Assembly: GCA_019637155.1 (NCBI GenBank)
Contig: JAHBWE010000006.1
Location: forward strand, 372,001 to 436,000
Source: Labilithrix sp.
Lineage (GTDB): Bacteria > Myxococcota_A > Polyangia > Polyangiales > Polyangiaceae
Length of the DNA: 64,000 nucleotides
Reading direction: 5' to 3'
The notes under the pieces were generated by a model, which was not told the origin of the DNA, did not search any database, and was given only the letters and a program-made list of their open reading frames with translations. The position numbers and the translations under genes were made by a program. This document shows positions 54,908-63,185 of this stretch, in pieces (positions within the stretch are counted from its first letter, which is position 1; the number at the start of each line of letters is the position of its first letter).

Positions 54908-55851
54908 ATGGTTCGCGTGATGGTTCGTGCCGTCGTTCTCCTTCCTCTGGTCGGCCTTGCTGTCGGCTGCGCCGCCACCGAGCCGCTCGCGACGGCGCCC
55001 TCCGTCACGGTGGAGGCGCCGCTCACGGAGCAGGAGCTCGCGCGCACGTGGGTGAAGATCGCGGCGCCGCACGGCAACATGAAGACGGTCGTGGTGCGCG
55101 GACCCGACGGCTACGTCGCCCTCGCGCGCGATCAGCCGCCGACCGGCGGCAAGTTGGTCGGCCCGGTCGTGAACCACCTCTATCGGTCGACCGACGGCGT
55201 CACGTGGCACAAGCTCCCGCTCCCCGCGCGCGAGTCGATCTACGGCAAGGTCGACCTCGCTTACGGCGCGGGTCGTTGGGTGATGCTCGAGCACGGCGGC
55301 CAAGCGACGTTTCCGTGGACGTCGACCGATCTGGTCGCGTGGTCGAAGCCGTCGGTGACGCGCGCGTTCGACGCGCAGCACGTCGTGCGGGTCGACGGGC
55401 ATTTCTTCGGGCTGGGGCCGCAAGCGATCCAGGAGTCGCCCGACGGCGTGACGTGGACGACGGTGCCGCTCGACGTGGTGCAGGGCCGCGCCGTCGCTTC
55501 GGGCAACGGCTGCACACGGCCGTGTTCCTCGACGGCGCGTTCTACGTCGACCGCCTGACCTCACGAAACGGCGTCGACTGGCAACCGGTGCAAGATGTAC
55601 TCATCCCACGGTACGCCGTCGGCGGCTATCTCCTGACCGACACGACCGACGACGGCCACAACCCCGCGCCGCTGACGGCATGGAAGCCAGGCGCCACGCC
55701 GCGCCCGATCACGGTCGACGCGACGCCGGCGAGCGCCGACCTCACGAACGACGCCGCGCCCGAGACCCTCACGACACCGCTCCCCGGCGGCGAGACCTGC
55801 ACGACCCACCGCTGCGTGGTGCTCGGCGCAACGTTGTACCTGCTCCGCTGA
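54908..55851 (+). pseudogene. frameshifted BNR-type lipoprotein gene
   Basis: The frame from ATG 54908 encodes a lipoprotein (LAVGC) with BNR-like turns (YRSTDGVTWHK, QESPDGVTWTT) and then runs out of sense after VASGNG at about 55505. The neighbouring frame continues the same pattern, beginning LHTAVFLDGAFYVDRLTSRN and DWQPVQDVLIP, to a stop at 55851. A single-base deletion near 55500-55515 explains this. Rejoined, the product would be about 314 residues. It is either a recent pseudogene or a sequencing error. Third gene of the propeller/hydrolase unit. Confidence 0.75.
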
Positions 55852-56169
55852 GCAGACGCCGTCGTCGTGTGCATGGGCGGCGTTGTCTGCACGAACGAGG
55901 AGGCGAGCTCGATTGGCTGAAGCGCACGGTGGCCCCTCACGCCGGCGTACGACCATCGATGCGGACATCGGCCTCGCCGAGAGCGACTCGACGCGGACCT
56001 CCGCCCTCGAGCCTTTGAAGACCGCCGCGCAGCCGGTGACGAAGACGAGCAACACGAGACGAGGACGACGATGGTGGAGCGCATGACGGAACGCTCGCGC
56101 GCCGGCGAGCTCGAGATCGACGAGTAACGCAGCCCTGCGACGAGACAGGTCGCAGGCGCGCAGCAGTGC

Positions 56170-56253
56170 TTGCTGGTGACGTTGCCGGAAGAGACGCTCG
56201 TGCAGCTCGACAAGATGGCCGGCGCCCGCGGTGTCTCGCGGTCCGACCGAACC
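56170..56253 (+). pseudogene. ribbon-helix-helix antitoxin-like fragment
   Basis: A TTG-initiated piece encodes VTLPEETLVQLDKMAGARG followed by VSRSD, which fits the beta strand and first helix of CopG/ParD-type RHH regulators. After that the sequence loses any family resemblance. It is too short and too isolated to be functional and may be a chance match. Confidence 0.3.
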
Positions 56254-56534
56254 GCCTTGCCGCCGGGCGACAGGACTTCCGATCCCGCACGGCTGGATGC
56301 CGAAGGTGAAGATCACGAAGGCGTTCACATCGCGCTCGACCAGAACAAGACGGATGATCCGCTCTCTTCGAGCGTAGCGAGGCACGGCGGCCCAACCTCC
56401 GCGCGAAAGACCCTCGTCCAGCGGTGGTTTTTAACGCATGTCGTCGAGACGCGCGTCATGTTTAAGGAATCGTTAAAGAATCGCCGCGGAAGAATTTTGC
56501 GAGCCGTCACGAGCGCCCGTACGCTGTCCAGACG

Positions 56535-56858
56535 ATGGCGGACCCGACGACCAAAGACGTGCTCGCGACGCTCGCGGCGATCCGTGCGGAGCTTGGCGCG
56601 AAGATCGACGCGATCGACGCCAAAGTGGATGCGCACCGTGCCGAGACAGCAAAGGGTTTCGCCGCCCTCGATCGTGAGCTCACCGGGCATGCGGATCCGA
56701 TCCATCGCGACATCGAGCGCGACATCGAGAAGCTGAGAGGGTCGGCCCCCGGCGAGGCCGGCGCGACGCCGATAGCTCGTGCGCACGCCGGCCACGATGC
56801 GCTCGTAGCCGGCGCGCTCCCCCGTCACCCCGCGGTCGCGAGCTCAGCTTCGCGCTGA
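56535..56858 (+). CDS. short coiled-coil hypothetical protein
   Basis: A 107-residue frame. The first 70 residues have a clean heptad pattern (LAAIRAELGAKIDAIDAKV, AETAKGFAALDRELTGHAD) and reasonable codon use. The last 35 residues look out of frame and overlap the end of the reverse-strand pseudogene, so the true C-terminus may have been lost to an indel. Small coiled-coil proteins of this look are common near accessory genes. Function unknown. Confidence 0.4.
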   Translation: MADPTTKDVLATLAAIRAELGAKIDAIDAKVDAHRAETAKGFAALDRELTGHADPIHRDIERDIEKLRGSAPGEAGATPIARAHAGHDALVAGALPRHPAVASSASR

Positions 56859-57482
56859 GCGAGAACGTCGGTGTTCGCCACGCCCGTCTCGTCGTACGAC
56901 GGAGATAGGCGACCTGCGCACGTTCGCCGTCGAGGCCTCGAGCCGCGCGAAGCATGCGCTCGAGGAAGCGTCGATCACCGTTGCTGGCGAGTCGTTCGAG
57001 CGCGTGCGCCTCCTCCGCGATGCTGTACGCAAGCCGAAGGGCCGCGTCGACCAGCGGGAGCTTCGAGCCCCGATAGACCCTCGCAAACGCGACACGCGTG
57101 CGGATCGATAAGGCCGATGTCGTCACGCACGACAACGGTTCGGAGCAACTTCTTCCGCGCACGTTCCGAGTAGCGCTGACGCAGGTGCTCTTGGTAGCGA
57201 TCGAGCGCGTCGGCCGCCTCGATCGGAAGCGTGCTGACGCGATGCGCGGCTTCGTATTCCGCGTTCCGGTCAATGAGAGTGCGAGCGTGTTCCCATGCGC
57301 CGCTCTCATCCTCGATCGCCCGCTTGGCGATGCGTGCCGTCTCGCCCCCCGGCTTGTCGTCCAGCTTCTCCAGGAGCACGGTCCGCCGCGAACGTGAGGT
57401 CGATCGCGCGCCGAAACGCGGCGGCGAATTCAGCGCCGGTCACTGCCTGCGCCGCGCTCACCTTCGCCTTCCCCGATGCCAT
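56825..57482 (-). pseudogene. hypothetical gene with three frameshifts
   Basis: On the minus strand, from ATG 57482, a sensible helical protein can be followed only by changing frame three times. It starts MASGKAKVSAAQAVTGAEF, continues as LLEKLDDKPGGETARIAKRA and DALDRYQEHLRQRYSERARK (shift near 57395), then VYRGSKLPLVDAALRLAYSI and DRRFLERMLRAARGLDGERA (shift near 57100), and ends YDETGVANTDVLAQREAEL at a TGA (shift near 56895). Rejoined it is about 215 residues of unknown function. Three indels in 660 bases favour true decay. Confidence 0.6.
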
Positions 57483-57491
57483 CGGGCCGCT

Positions 57492-57623
57492 TCACCGCTT
57501 CGCTCGCCGCGCCGCGATCGGGACGACTACCCCATCGGTGCTCGCCAGGCGCCGTGCTTCGAGCTCCCGTGCTAGCGCCGTGGCGAGCGCGGCTTCGATG
57601 GGGTCGACCTCCGAGCGGCCCAT
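57492..57623 (-). CDS. short hypothetical protein upstream of the pseudogene
   Basis: A 43-residue frame starting MGRSEVDPIEAALATALARE and ending PIAARRAKR. It precedes the frameshifted reverse-strand gene by nine bases, as if the first gene of the same small operon. The amphipathic helix is plausible but the frame is very short. Its start codon is within the hairpin at 57621-57656. Confidence 0.4.
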   Translation of the reverse strand: MGRSEVDPIEAALATALARELEARRLASTDGVVVPIAARRAKR

Positions 57624-57656
57624 GAATGACCCACGTTGATGGGTCGTTGATTCATG
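57621..57656. terminator. hairpin downstream of tRNA-Ser
   Basis: A nested inverted repeat: inner arms GACCCA/TGGGTC around CGTTGA, and outer arms CATGAAT/ATTCATG separated by a four-base bulge on one side. It lies 28 bases past the 3' end of tRNA-Ser in the direction of transcription. It may be a transcription terminator or processing site, but there is no T-run, so intrinsic termination is uncertain. Confidence 0.4.
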
Positions 57657-57683
57657 TGCCGTCGGATTGTCGTTTGGTTCTAG

Positions 57684-57770
57684 CGGAGAGGGCGAGATTC
57701 GAACTCGCGGGAGACTTGCGCCCCCACATGATTTCCAGTCATGCACCTTCGGCCACTCGGTCACCTCTCC
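57684..57770 (-). tRNA. tRNA-Ser (anticodon GGA)
   Basis: The minus strand folds as a class II tRNA. The acceptor stem is GGAGAGG (5', at 57764-57770) with CCTCTCC (3', at 57685-57691) and discriminator G. The anticodon stem GCATGA/TCATGT encloses loop CTGGAAA with anticodon GGA (reads UCC/UCU). A long variable arm (GGGGGCGCAAGTCTCC) and the T-loop GTTCGAATC are typical of tRNA-Ser. CCA is not encoded. It borders the degraded zone. Confidence 0.95.
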
Positions 57771-57818
57771 AAAGGCAGACGAGAAGTATCACGACAGGGC
57801 GCGGGAACGGAAGGGTGG

Positions 57819-60116
57819 TCAGCGGCCCCAGGCGTGGAGGGCGGCTGAGGTTGGACCGTCGGCGTTGGCGCGCGGGCTTGGGGGATCCGACGTCTTGGCG
57901 TCCATCTTCAGGATGTCCGTCCAGACGAGGGCGTGGAGCGCCTCGGTCGCGATCGGGTGGCTCGCGCGCACGTCGCTCAGGCACTCGGCGTCCAGCGTCA
58001 GGTTGCAGATCTTCGGCTCGCGGTCGCGCGTGCCCACGATCGCGAAGGTGCCCCAGCGCGCCGAGAAGCGCGCGGACGAGGACGCGACGAGCACGCGCTC
58101 CGTGGCGGCCGGCGGGCCCGCCGCCAGGCGGAGGAGGCTCGTGCCGCGGAGCTGGGGGGGCGGCGCCAGGCCCAGCGCGTCCAGGATCGTCGGGGCCACG
58201 TCGATGCTGCTCGTCGGGGCGTCGGTGCGGGGGCGGGGCGCGGCGGAGGGCGCGCGAACGACGAGCGGGATCGCGAGCGAGCCCTCGTCGAGCGTGTCCT
58301 CCTCGAGGAACGGGATGCGCGCGGCGGTGTCGAGACCCACGTCGCCGGTCACGATCCACACCGTGTCCTTGTCGCGGCCCAGCGTGCGGACGCGGGCCGC
58401 GAGCGCGCCGAGGGCGGCGTCGTGCGCGGCCAGCGCGCGCGCGTGGAGGGCGAAGGCTCGCTCGCGGTCGGCGTCGGGGAGACGGCCGCTCCCGGTCTTC
58501 TTCGCCTTCGCGATGACCTCGGCGGCGTGCCTCGGATCGAGGCCGCCCTGATACGTGGGCGGGAGGTCCTTCGCCTCCTCCGGCGTCACGTCCCACGGGG
58601 GATGGCCGCCGCGCGCGTGGAGCACGAGGAGGAAGCGATCGTCCTTGTGCTGCTCGAGCCACTTGCCCGCGTCCTCGAAGAGCGTCGCGGACGGGTCGTC
58701 GTCGGCCGGCATCTTCGCCGCGAACGTCTCCCAGCCGCGGCCGAAGCCGAAGGCCTGCGTCGTCGTCGGGTTCGCGGTGAAGAGCGCCGTCATCACGCCC
58801 GCCTGCCGCGCCGCCTCGGCGACGATGAAGGGCGACGCGCCGAGCGCCGCGTCCGGGTCGGCGACGCCGTGCTCGCGCGGGGTGAGGCCGGTGAGCATCG
58901 AGGCCAGCGCGCCGTTCGCGAAGCTCGAGGTCGCGCGATGCGATTCGAAGACCGTGCCGCCGCTCGCGAGGGCGTCGAGCTCCGGCAGCGCGATGGTGCC
59001 GCCGTGCTGCGCGAGGAGGCGGCGCGAGGTCGAGCCGAGCGCGACGACGATGACGCCGCGCGCCTTGGGCGGCGCGGCGGCGGGCGGCGGAGAGGGCGGC
59101 GCGACGACGCGCGCTTCGCCGAACGCGACGCGCGCGCCCTTCGTGCTCGTCTTCGCGACGAGCTCGATCGCGGCGACGGTGCCGACCTCGCCGAGCGGGA
59201 GCGCGAGCGGACGCCAGCCCGGCGGATCGTTCGGGCCGCCGAGGTGGAAGCTGCCGACCACGCGCGGCTCCGCGCGATCGACGACGACGCGGACCTCCGC
59301 CTCCGCCTCGCCGCCGGTCACGCCGACGAAGCCCTCGAGCACGCTGTTGTTCGGGATGAAGGCGGGGCAGCGATCGAAGCCTGGGGCGCGGAGCGAGACG
59401 ACGCGGCGCGGCGTGCCGGCGATGGCGAGCGTGGTGAGCGCGTCGCCGCGCGTGGGCGCGGCGTACGGGGCGTCGCCGTCGTAGGGGCCGACGCGGACCC
59501 AGTCGATCTCCGCGAGCGCGTCGTGCTGCTGCTTCGAGCCGCCGTTGAAGCGGAGGAGGAGCTCGTTCTGTCCGCGCTGGATGACGCCCTGCGCGTGGGT
59601 GGAGACGATCTGCGTCTCGCCCTTCGCGAAGGAGAGGGCGCCGATCGGCTTGCCGTTGAGGTACGCCGACGCGCTCTTCGCGAGGCCGCCGCGCGCCCGC
59701 GCCTCGATGACGACGCCGGCCTCGGGCCTCGTCTCGACCGACGACACGAACGTGAGCTCCAGCGAGCGCGCGCGGACGCTGAGCCACGACGCGCCCTCGC
59801 GCTCGCGCACCTCCGCGTCCGGCTTCGTGAGCCTCGTGCCGGACATGCGCGCGCGCATCGACGGATCGCCGAGGTCGAGGAGCACGCCGCGATGACCGAA
59901 CGTGCAGTCGTCCGCCTTCGCGACGAAGTCGATCACGGCCGCGTCCTTCGCCGCGTCCTTCGCCGCGGGCTTGCCCGACGCCGAGGCGAGCGGCGCTCCC
60001 TGCGTCGTCGTCGTGGAGTCGCTCGTCGTGCTCGCTCCGCGCGAACAGCCCAGCGCGACGCCGCCAAGCAAGCCGCCAAGCAAGCCGCCAAGCAAAAGAG
60101 CGCGGAGCCGAGGCAT
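57819..60116 (-). CDS. sulfatase-fold lipoprotein lacking catalytic residues
   Basis: A 765-residue lipoprotein. The signal has a Leu-Leu-Gly-Gly repeat before lipobox ALGC. Residues about 50-350 are beta-rich, and about 355-730 have the alkaline-phosphatase/sulfatase fold: GVIVVALGSTSRR, LPELDALASGGTVFESHRAT, LASMLTGLTPREHG and IVTGDVGLD. Active enzymes have an Asp-Thr pair where GSTS stands, a formylglycine Cys/Ser or Thr in a CxPxR-like motif (absent), and a DHG motif where GDVG stands. Metal binding is therefore unlikely and a binding or structural role more probable. Confidence 0.8.
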   Translation of the reverse strand: MPRLRALLLGGLLGGLLGGVALGCSRGASTTSDSTTTTQGAPLASASGKPAAKDAAKDAAVIDFVAKADDCTFGHRGVLLDLGDPSMRARMSGTRLTKPDAEVREREGASWLSVRARSLELTFVSSVETRPEAGVVIEARARGGLAKSASAYLNGKPIGALSFAKGETQIVSTHAQGVIQRGQNELLLRFNGGSKQQHDALAEIDWVRVGPYDGDAPYAAPTRGDALTTLAIAGTPRRVVSLRAPGFDRCPAFIPNNSVLEGFVGVTGGEAEAEVRVVVDRAEPRVVGSFHLGGPNDPPGWRPLALPLGEVGTVAAIELVAKTSTKGARVAFGEARVVAPPSPPPAAAPPKARGVIVVALGSTSRRLLAQHGGTIALPELDALASGGTVFESHRATSSFANGALASMLTGLTPREHGVADPDAALGASPFIVAEAARQAGVMTALFTANPTTTQAFGFGRGWETFAAKMPADDDPSATLFEDAGKWLEQHKDDRFLLVLHARGGHPPWDVTPEEAKDLPPTYQGGLDPRHAAEVIAKAKKTGSGRLPDADRERAFALHARALAAHDAALGALAARVRTLGRDKDTVWIVTGDVGLDTAARIPFLEEDTLDEGSLAIPLVVRAPSAAPRPRTDAPTSSIDVAPTILDALGLAPPPQLRGTSLLRLAAGPPAATERVLVASSSARFSARWGTFAIVGTRDREPKICNLTLDAECLSDVRASHPIATEALHALVWTDILKMDAKTSDPPSPRANADGPTSAALHAWGR
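60061..60096. repeat. three tandem 12-bp repeats in a signal peptide
   Basis: Three copies of CCGCCAAGCAAG (the last with one change) encode Leu-Leu-Gly-Gly units in the hydrophobic core of the sulfatase-like signal peptide. Gain or loss of a copy would change signal length by four residues without a frameshift, so export efficiency could vary between strains. Confidence 0.75.
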
Positions 60117-60155
60117 CCGCGCTCTTTACCGCAAACGGTGCCCGGTTCCGAGCGC

Positions 60156-63100
60156 TCAGAACCGCACGTGGGCGGCGCGGCTCATGCGGACGTCGATCGT
60201 GCAGTCGTGCTCTTCCTTGTCCTTCTTCACCGTCACGGCGTGTTTGCCGGCGGAGGCCGGGATCGCGGCGGAGCCCTTCGCGCGCTCCTTGCCGTCGACG
60301 AGGACCACCGCGTCCGGCGGCGCGGTGACGTCGATGACGCCCTCGCCCTCCGCCACCTGCGTCTCCGCCGCGAGCACGGTGTAGAACACCTCGTCCGCGC
60401 GGTCCTGCTCGGCGGCGCGCTCGAGCGCGGTCTCGGCCGCGGGCGGCAGCTTCATCTCCACCGCCGGCGGCTGCGACTCCTGCTGCTTCGGCAGGCTCGT
60501 CGAGAAGTGCAGGACCGACCACGCGATCACCCCCGTCGCGGTGATGAACGCGAGCATCGGCCACGCACGCTTCTTCGGCGGCGCGGGCGCGGGCGCGCCG
60601 TCGTCCGTCACCGCCTCGAACGGCGTCATCTCCTGCTGCGAGATCTGCGGGATCGCCTCGTCCTCCGGCCCGGGGACGATCGCGTCGCTGCGGTAGATGT
60701 CGTCCTCCTCGTCCTCCGCGTGCGCCTGCACCGGCGCGTCGATGATGGTCGGCTCCGCCATCTGCTCGATGAAGGTCGGCGACGGCGTCGGCGCGCGGAG
60801 GCGGAGACCCGTCGGATCCACGATCATCGGTGAAGGTGAGTTGAACGGGAAAATTTGGACGTTCGGGAGAGGCTCCGGCGACGGGGAGCGGTGGCTCACC
60901 TCGCGGAGCACCGCGTCCTCGAGCGAGCGCGGGGTCGGCGCGGGCGCCGGCGGCGGCGGGGGCGAGACGCAGACCGGCTCGGACGCGACGTCGGCGCAGG
61001 CGAACGGGTCGGCCGGCGGCGGCGGGGTGACCCCGCGGACCGGGAGGTCGGCCCGCGCGTCGACGTGCTGGAGGAGCGCCGTCACCGCCGGCGTGAGCAT
61101 GTCCTCGCCGCCGTCGCCCTCGATCGCGACGACGAGGCCGCGCGCGGCGAGGTCGCAGAGGATGTCGTCGAGGAGCGCGGCCTCGCAGCCGCCGTGGATG
61201 ACGAGCTCGCGCGGCGCCGCGCCGTTCGCGAGGCGGCGCGCGACGAGGCGCGCCTTCTCCGGCGTCGCCTTGAGGTAGTCGACGAGCGCGGCCTCGTCGA
61301 AGCGGACGCGCACGACCGTGTTCACGCGCGCGCCGGTGAGGAGGCCGATCGCCGCGCGCGCCTTCGCGGTCGGCTTCGCGAGCTGCGAAGAGAGGTTGCC
61401 CTCGAGCTCGGCCTCGATCGGCGACGTGCTCGTCGTCACCGCGAAGCGGCCCGCGCCGACGCCGAGCATCTGCGCGAGCATCTTGCCGCCCTTCACGAAG
61501 CCGCCGTCCGCGTCGGTGCGCGTCACGCGGCGCGGGGCGCCGCCGCGCATCTCGACCTCGTAGAGGAACGACGCGTCGCGCACGGAGATGCGCGCGTCGG
61601 GGCGGATCGCGCTCACCGTCTCGAGGAGCGTCTTGATGCTGACGCCGTCGAGGCGGCCGCGGACCTCGCCCTCCTCTTGGAGGCGCGCCTCGATGCGGCC
61701 GCGCGCGCGGAGCGCCTCGCGGACGCGGGCGATGATCGCGCGCGTGTCGCTCTCCTTGCGGACGTAGCCGGCGGCGTTGGCGCCGAGCTCGCGCACGCGC
61801 TGGAGGAGGTCCTCCTTCCACGAGAGCAGGATGACCGGCGTGTCGCGGAGCGCGACGTCGCGGCGGAGCGCGCGGCAGAGCGAGAAGCCGTCGAGGTTCG
61901 GCATCAGGATGTCGCTGATGACGAGATCGGGCGAGTGCTCGTACGCGAGCGTGAGCGCGTGGCGGCCGTCGAACGCCTCGAGCACCTCGCAGCCCGCCGT
62001 CTTCAGGAGATCGGCGAGGAACCACACCACCGCCGGATCGTCGTCGGCGACGACGACGCGGCGGCCCTCGAGGCGGACGTCGTTCGCGCGCTCGCGCTTC
62101 TGCTGCGCGCGGTCGCTCCGCGCGAGCTCGGGCGCGTGGAGGAGCAGCGCCGGCGTGAGCGCGCCCTCGGGGCCGCCCGCGAAGCGGATCGCGCCGTCGG
62201 AGCGCGCGGTCACGACCTCGCGCACGCGCGCGATCGCGCCCCACACCGCGCCGAGGACCTCGGTCCCCTGTCCGAGCGCGACGCGACGGCCGCGCGCGGA
62301 GGGATCGGCGCGGCCGACGATGGCCTCGCGGACCTCCTGCGCGAGGCGCTCGCCGAGCTCCTCGAGGGTGGGCTCGCCGAGGACGGCCTGCGCGGTGAGC
62401 GAGCCGCGCTCGGGCGAGAGCGTCTCCTCGCAGACCTCGCGCAGCGCGTGCTTCGTCATCGGCTTCGCGACCGTCTTCGCGACGCCCATCGCGACGTAGC
62501 GCGAGGCCTCGCCGTGCTCCTGGAAGGAGCCGATGACGATGATCGGCACCGTCTCGGTGAGCGGGTCGTCCATCAGCGCGTCGACGAGGTCGAGCGCGTT
62601 CGCGACGTCGGCGTCGAGGACGACGAGGTCCGGCTCCGTCGTGCGAACGAGGTCGTACGCGGTCGCCGCGTCGGGCGTCGTCTCGCAGGTGAAGACCATC
62701 TTGCCGGAGCCGCCCGAGAGGAGCGCCTCCGCGATCTGCGCGTTGCCGACGACGAGCACCTCGCGCTTCGGCGCCGCCCTCTGCTGCTCGGCCTCCTCTG
62801 CGCGGGAAGAGCGCGCCATGCCGTCGCCCCACGCGAGGGCGGGGAGGTCCTCGATGAGCTGCTCGATCGCGTCGAGGTCGACCGCCTCGAGCTGGGCGTC
62901 GGCCGGCGCGCGGTCGATCATCCCGAGCGTCTCGCCGATCGCGCGCTCCATCGCGTCGAACTTCATCATCTTCGCCGACGACGCGAGGTTCGAGAGCTTG
63001 CGCCGCAGCTCGCTCCGCGCGCCGTCCGCGTCCTCCCGCACGCGCTGGTGCACGCCGCGCAGGTCGGCGACCTTGCGGCCGAGGCCGGCGACGAAGTCGG

Positions 63101-63170
63101 CGCGAGCCCCGCCGAGCCGAGCGCCACCGTTCTTCGAGTTCGAGCGGGCAGACGTGGGTGCAGAATGCAT
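60156..63170 (-). CDS. membrane-anchored double-receiver response regulator with PATAN and PEGA domains
   Basis: A 1004-residue protein. An N-terminal helical region (1-135) is followed by a degenerate receiver (about 137-260; VLDADV and VAKPMT kept, acidic pocket replaced by VVGNAQ). A canonical receiver follows (about 360-490; VVADDDP, SDILMPNLDG, YVRKES), then a PATAN/DUF4388 domain (GRLDGVSIKTLLETVSAI), a long Pro-rich region, one transmembrane helix (AWPMLAFITATGVIAWSVL), and a C-terminal PEGA-like domain (VVLVDGKERAKGSAAIPA). Receivers must be cytosolic and PEGA external. The phosphorylatable Asp is in the second receiver. No kinase is adjacent. Confidence 0.82.
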   Translation of the reverse strand: MHSAPTSARSNSKNGGARLGGARADFVAGLGRKVADLRGVHQRVREDADGARSELRRKLSNLASSAKMMKFDAMERAIGETLGMIDRAPADAQLEAVDLDAIEQLIEDLPALAWGDGMARSSRAEEAEQQRAAPKREVLVVGNAQIAEALLSGGSGKMVFTCETTPDAATAYDLVRTTEPDLVVLDADVANALDLVDALMDDPLTETVPIIVIGSFQEHGEASRYVAMGVAKTVAKPMTKHALREVCEETLSPERGSLTAQAVLGEPTLEELGERLAQEVREAIVGRADPSARGRRVALGQGTEVLGAVWGAIARVREVVTARSDGAIRFAGGPEGALTPALLLHAPELARSDRAQQKRERANDVRLEGRRVVVADDDPAVVWFLADLLKTAGCEVLEAFDGRHALTLAYEHSPDLVISDILMPNLDGFSLCRALRRDVALRDTPVILLSWKEDLLQRVRELGANAAGYVRKESDTRAIIARVREALRARGRIEARLQEEGEVRGRLDGVSIKTLLETVSAIRPDARISVRDASFLYEVEMRGGAPRRVTRTDADGGFVKGGKMLAQMLGVGAGRFAVTTSTSPIEAELEGNLSSQLAKPTAKARAAIGLLTGARVNTVVRVRFDEAALVDYLKATPEKARLVARRLANGAAPRELVIHGGCEAALLDDILCDLAARGLVVAIEGDGGEDMLTPAVTALLQHVDARADLPVRGVTPPPPADPFACADVASEPVCVSPPPPPAPAPTPRSLEDAVLREVSHRSPSPEPLPNVQIFPFNSPSPMIVDPTGLRLRAPTPSPTFIEQMAEPTIIDAPVQAHAEDEEDDIYRSDAIVPGPEDEAIPQISQQEMTPFEAVTDDGAPAPAPPKKRAWPMLAFITATGVIAWSVLHFSTSLPKQQESQPPAVEMKLPPAAETALERAAEQDRADEVFYTVLAAETQVAEGEGVIDVTAPPDAVVLVDGKERAKGSAAIPASAGKHAVTVKKDKEEHDCTIDVRMSRAAHVRF

Positions 63171-63185
63171 TAAGAGGCGGCTAAC

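Larger units (their letters stand above)
55852..57620. other. degraded gene-poor zone
   Basis: This 1.8-kb stretch has no intact gene of normal size. It has weaker third-position GC bias than its flanks and holds only fragments: a ribbon-helix-helix-like piece at 56170, a short coiled-coil frame at 56535, and a multiply frameshifted reverse-strand gene at 56825-57482. Between 55852 and 56170 I see nothing I can assign. It ends beside tRNA-Ser, a frequent integration target, which fits the remnant of an inserted element; no integrase or repeat boundary was found. Confidence 0.5.

Noticed and set aside
55561-56385. Reverse 274-residue frame across the degraded zone
   Set aside because: It crosses the frameshifted propeller gene antisense, lacks protein-like composition and shows no motif.
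57739-62832. A 1697-residue open frame on the minus strand
   Set aside because: It is Arg/Ala/Gly-rich with no domain and runs antiframe to the sulfatase-like and response-regulator genes; high GC removes stop codons from shadow frames.
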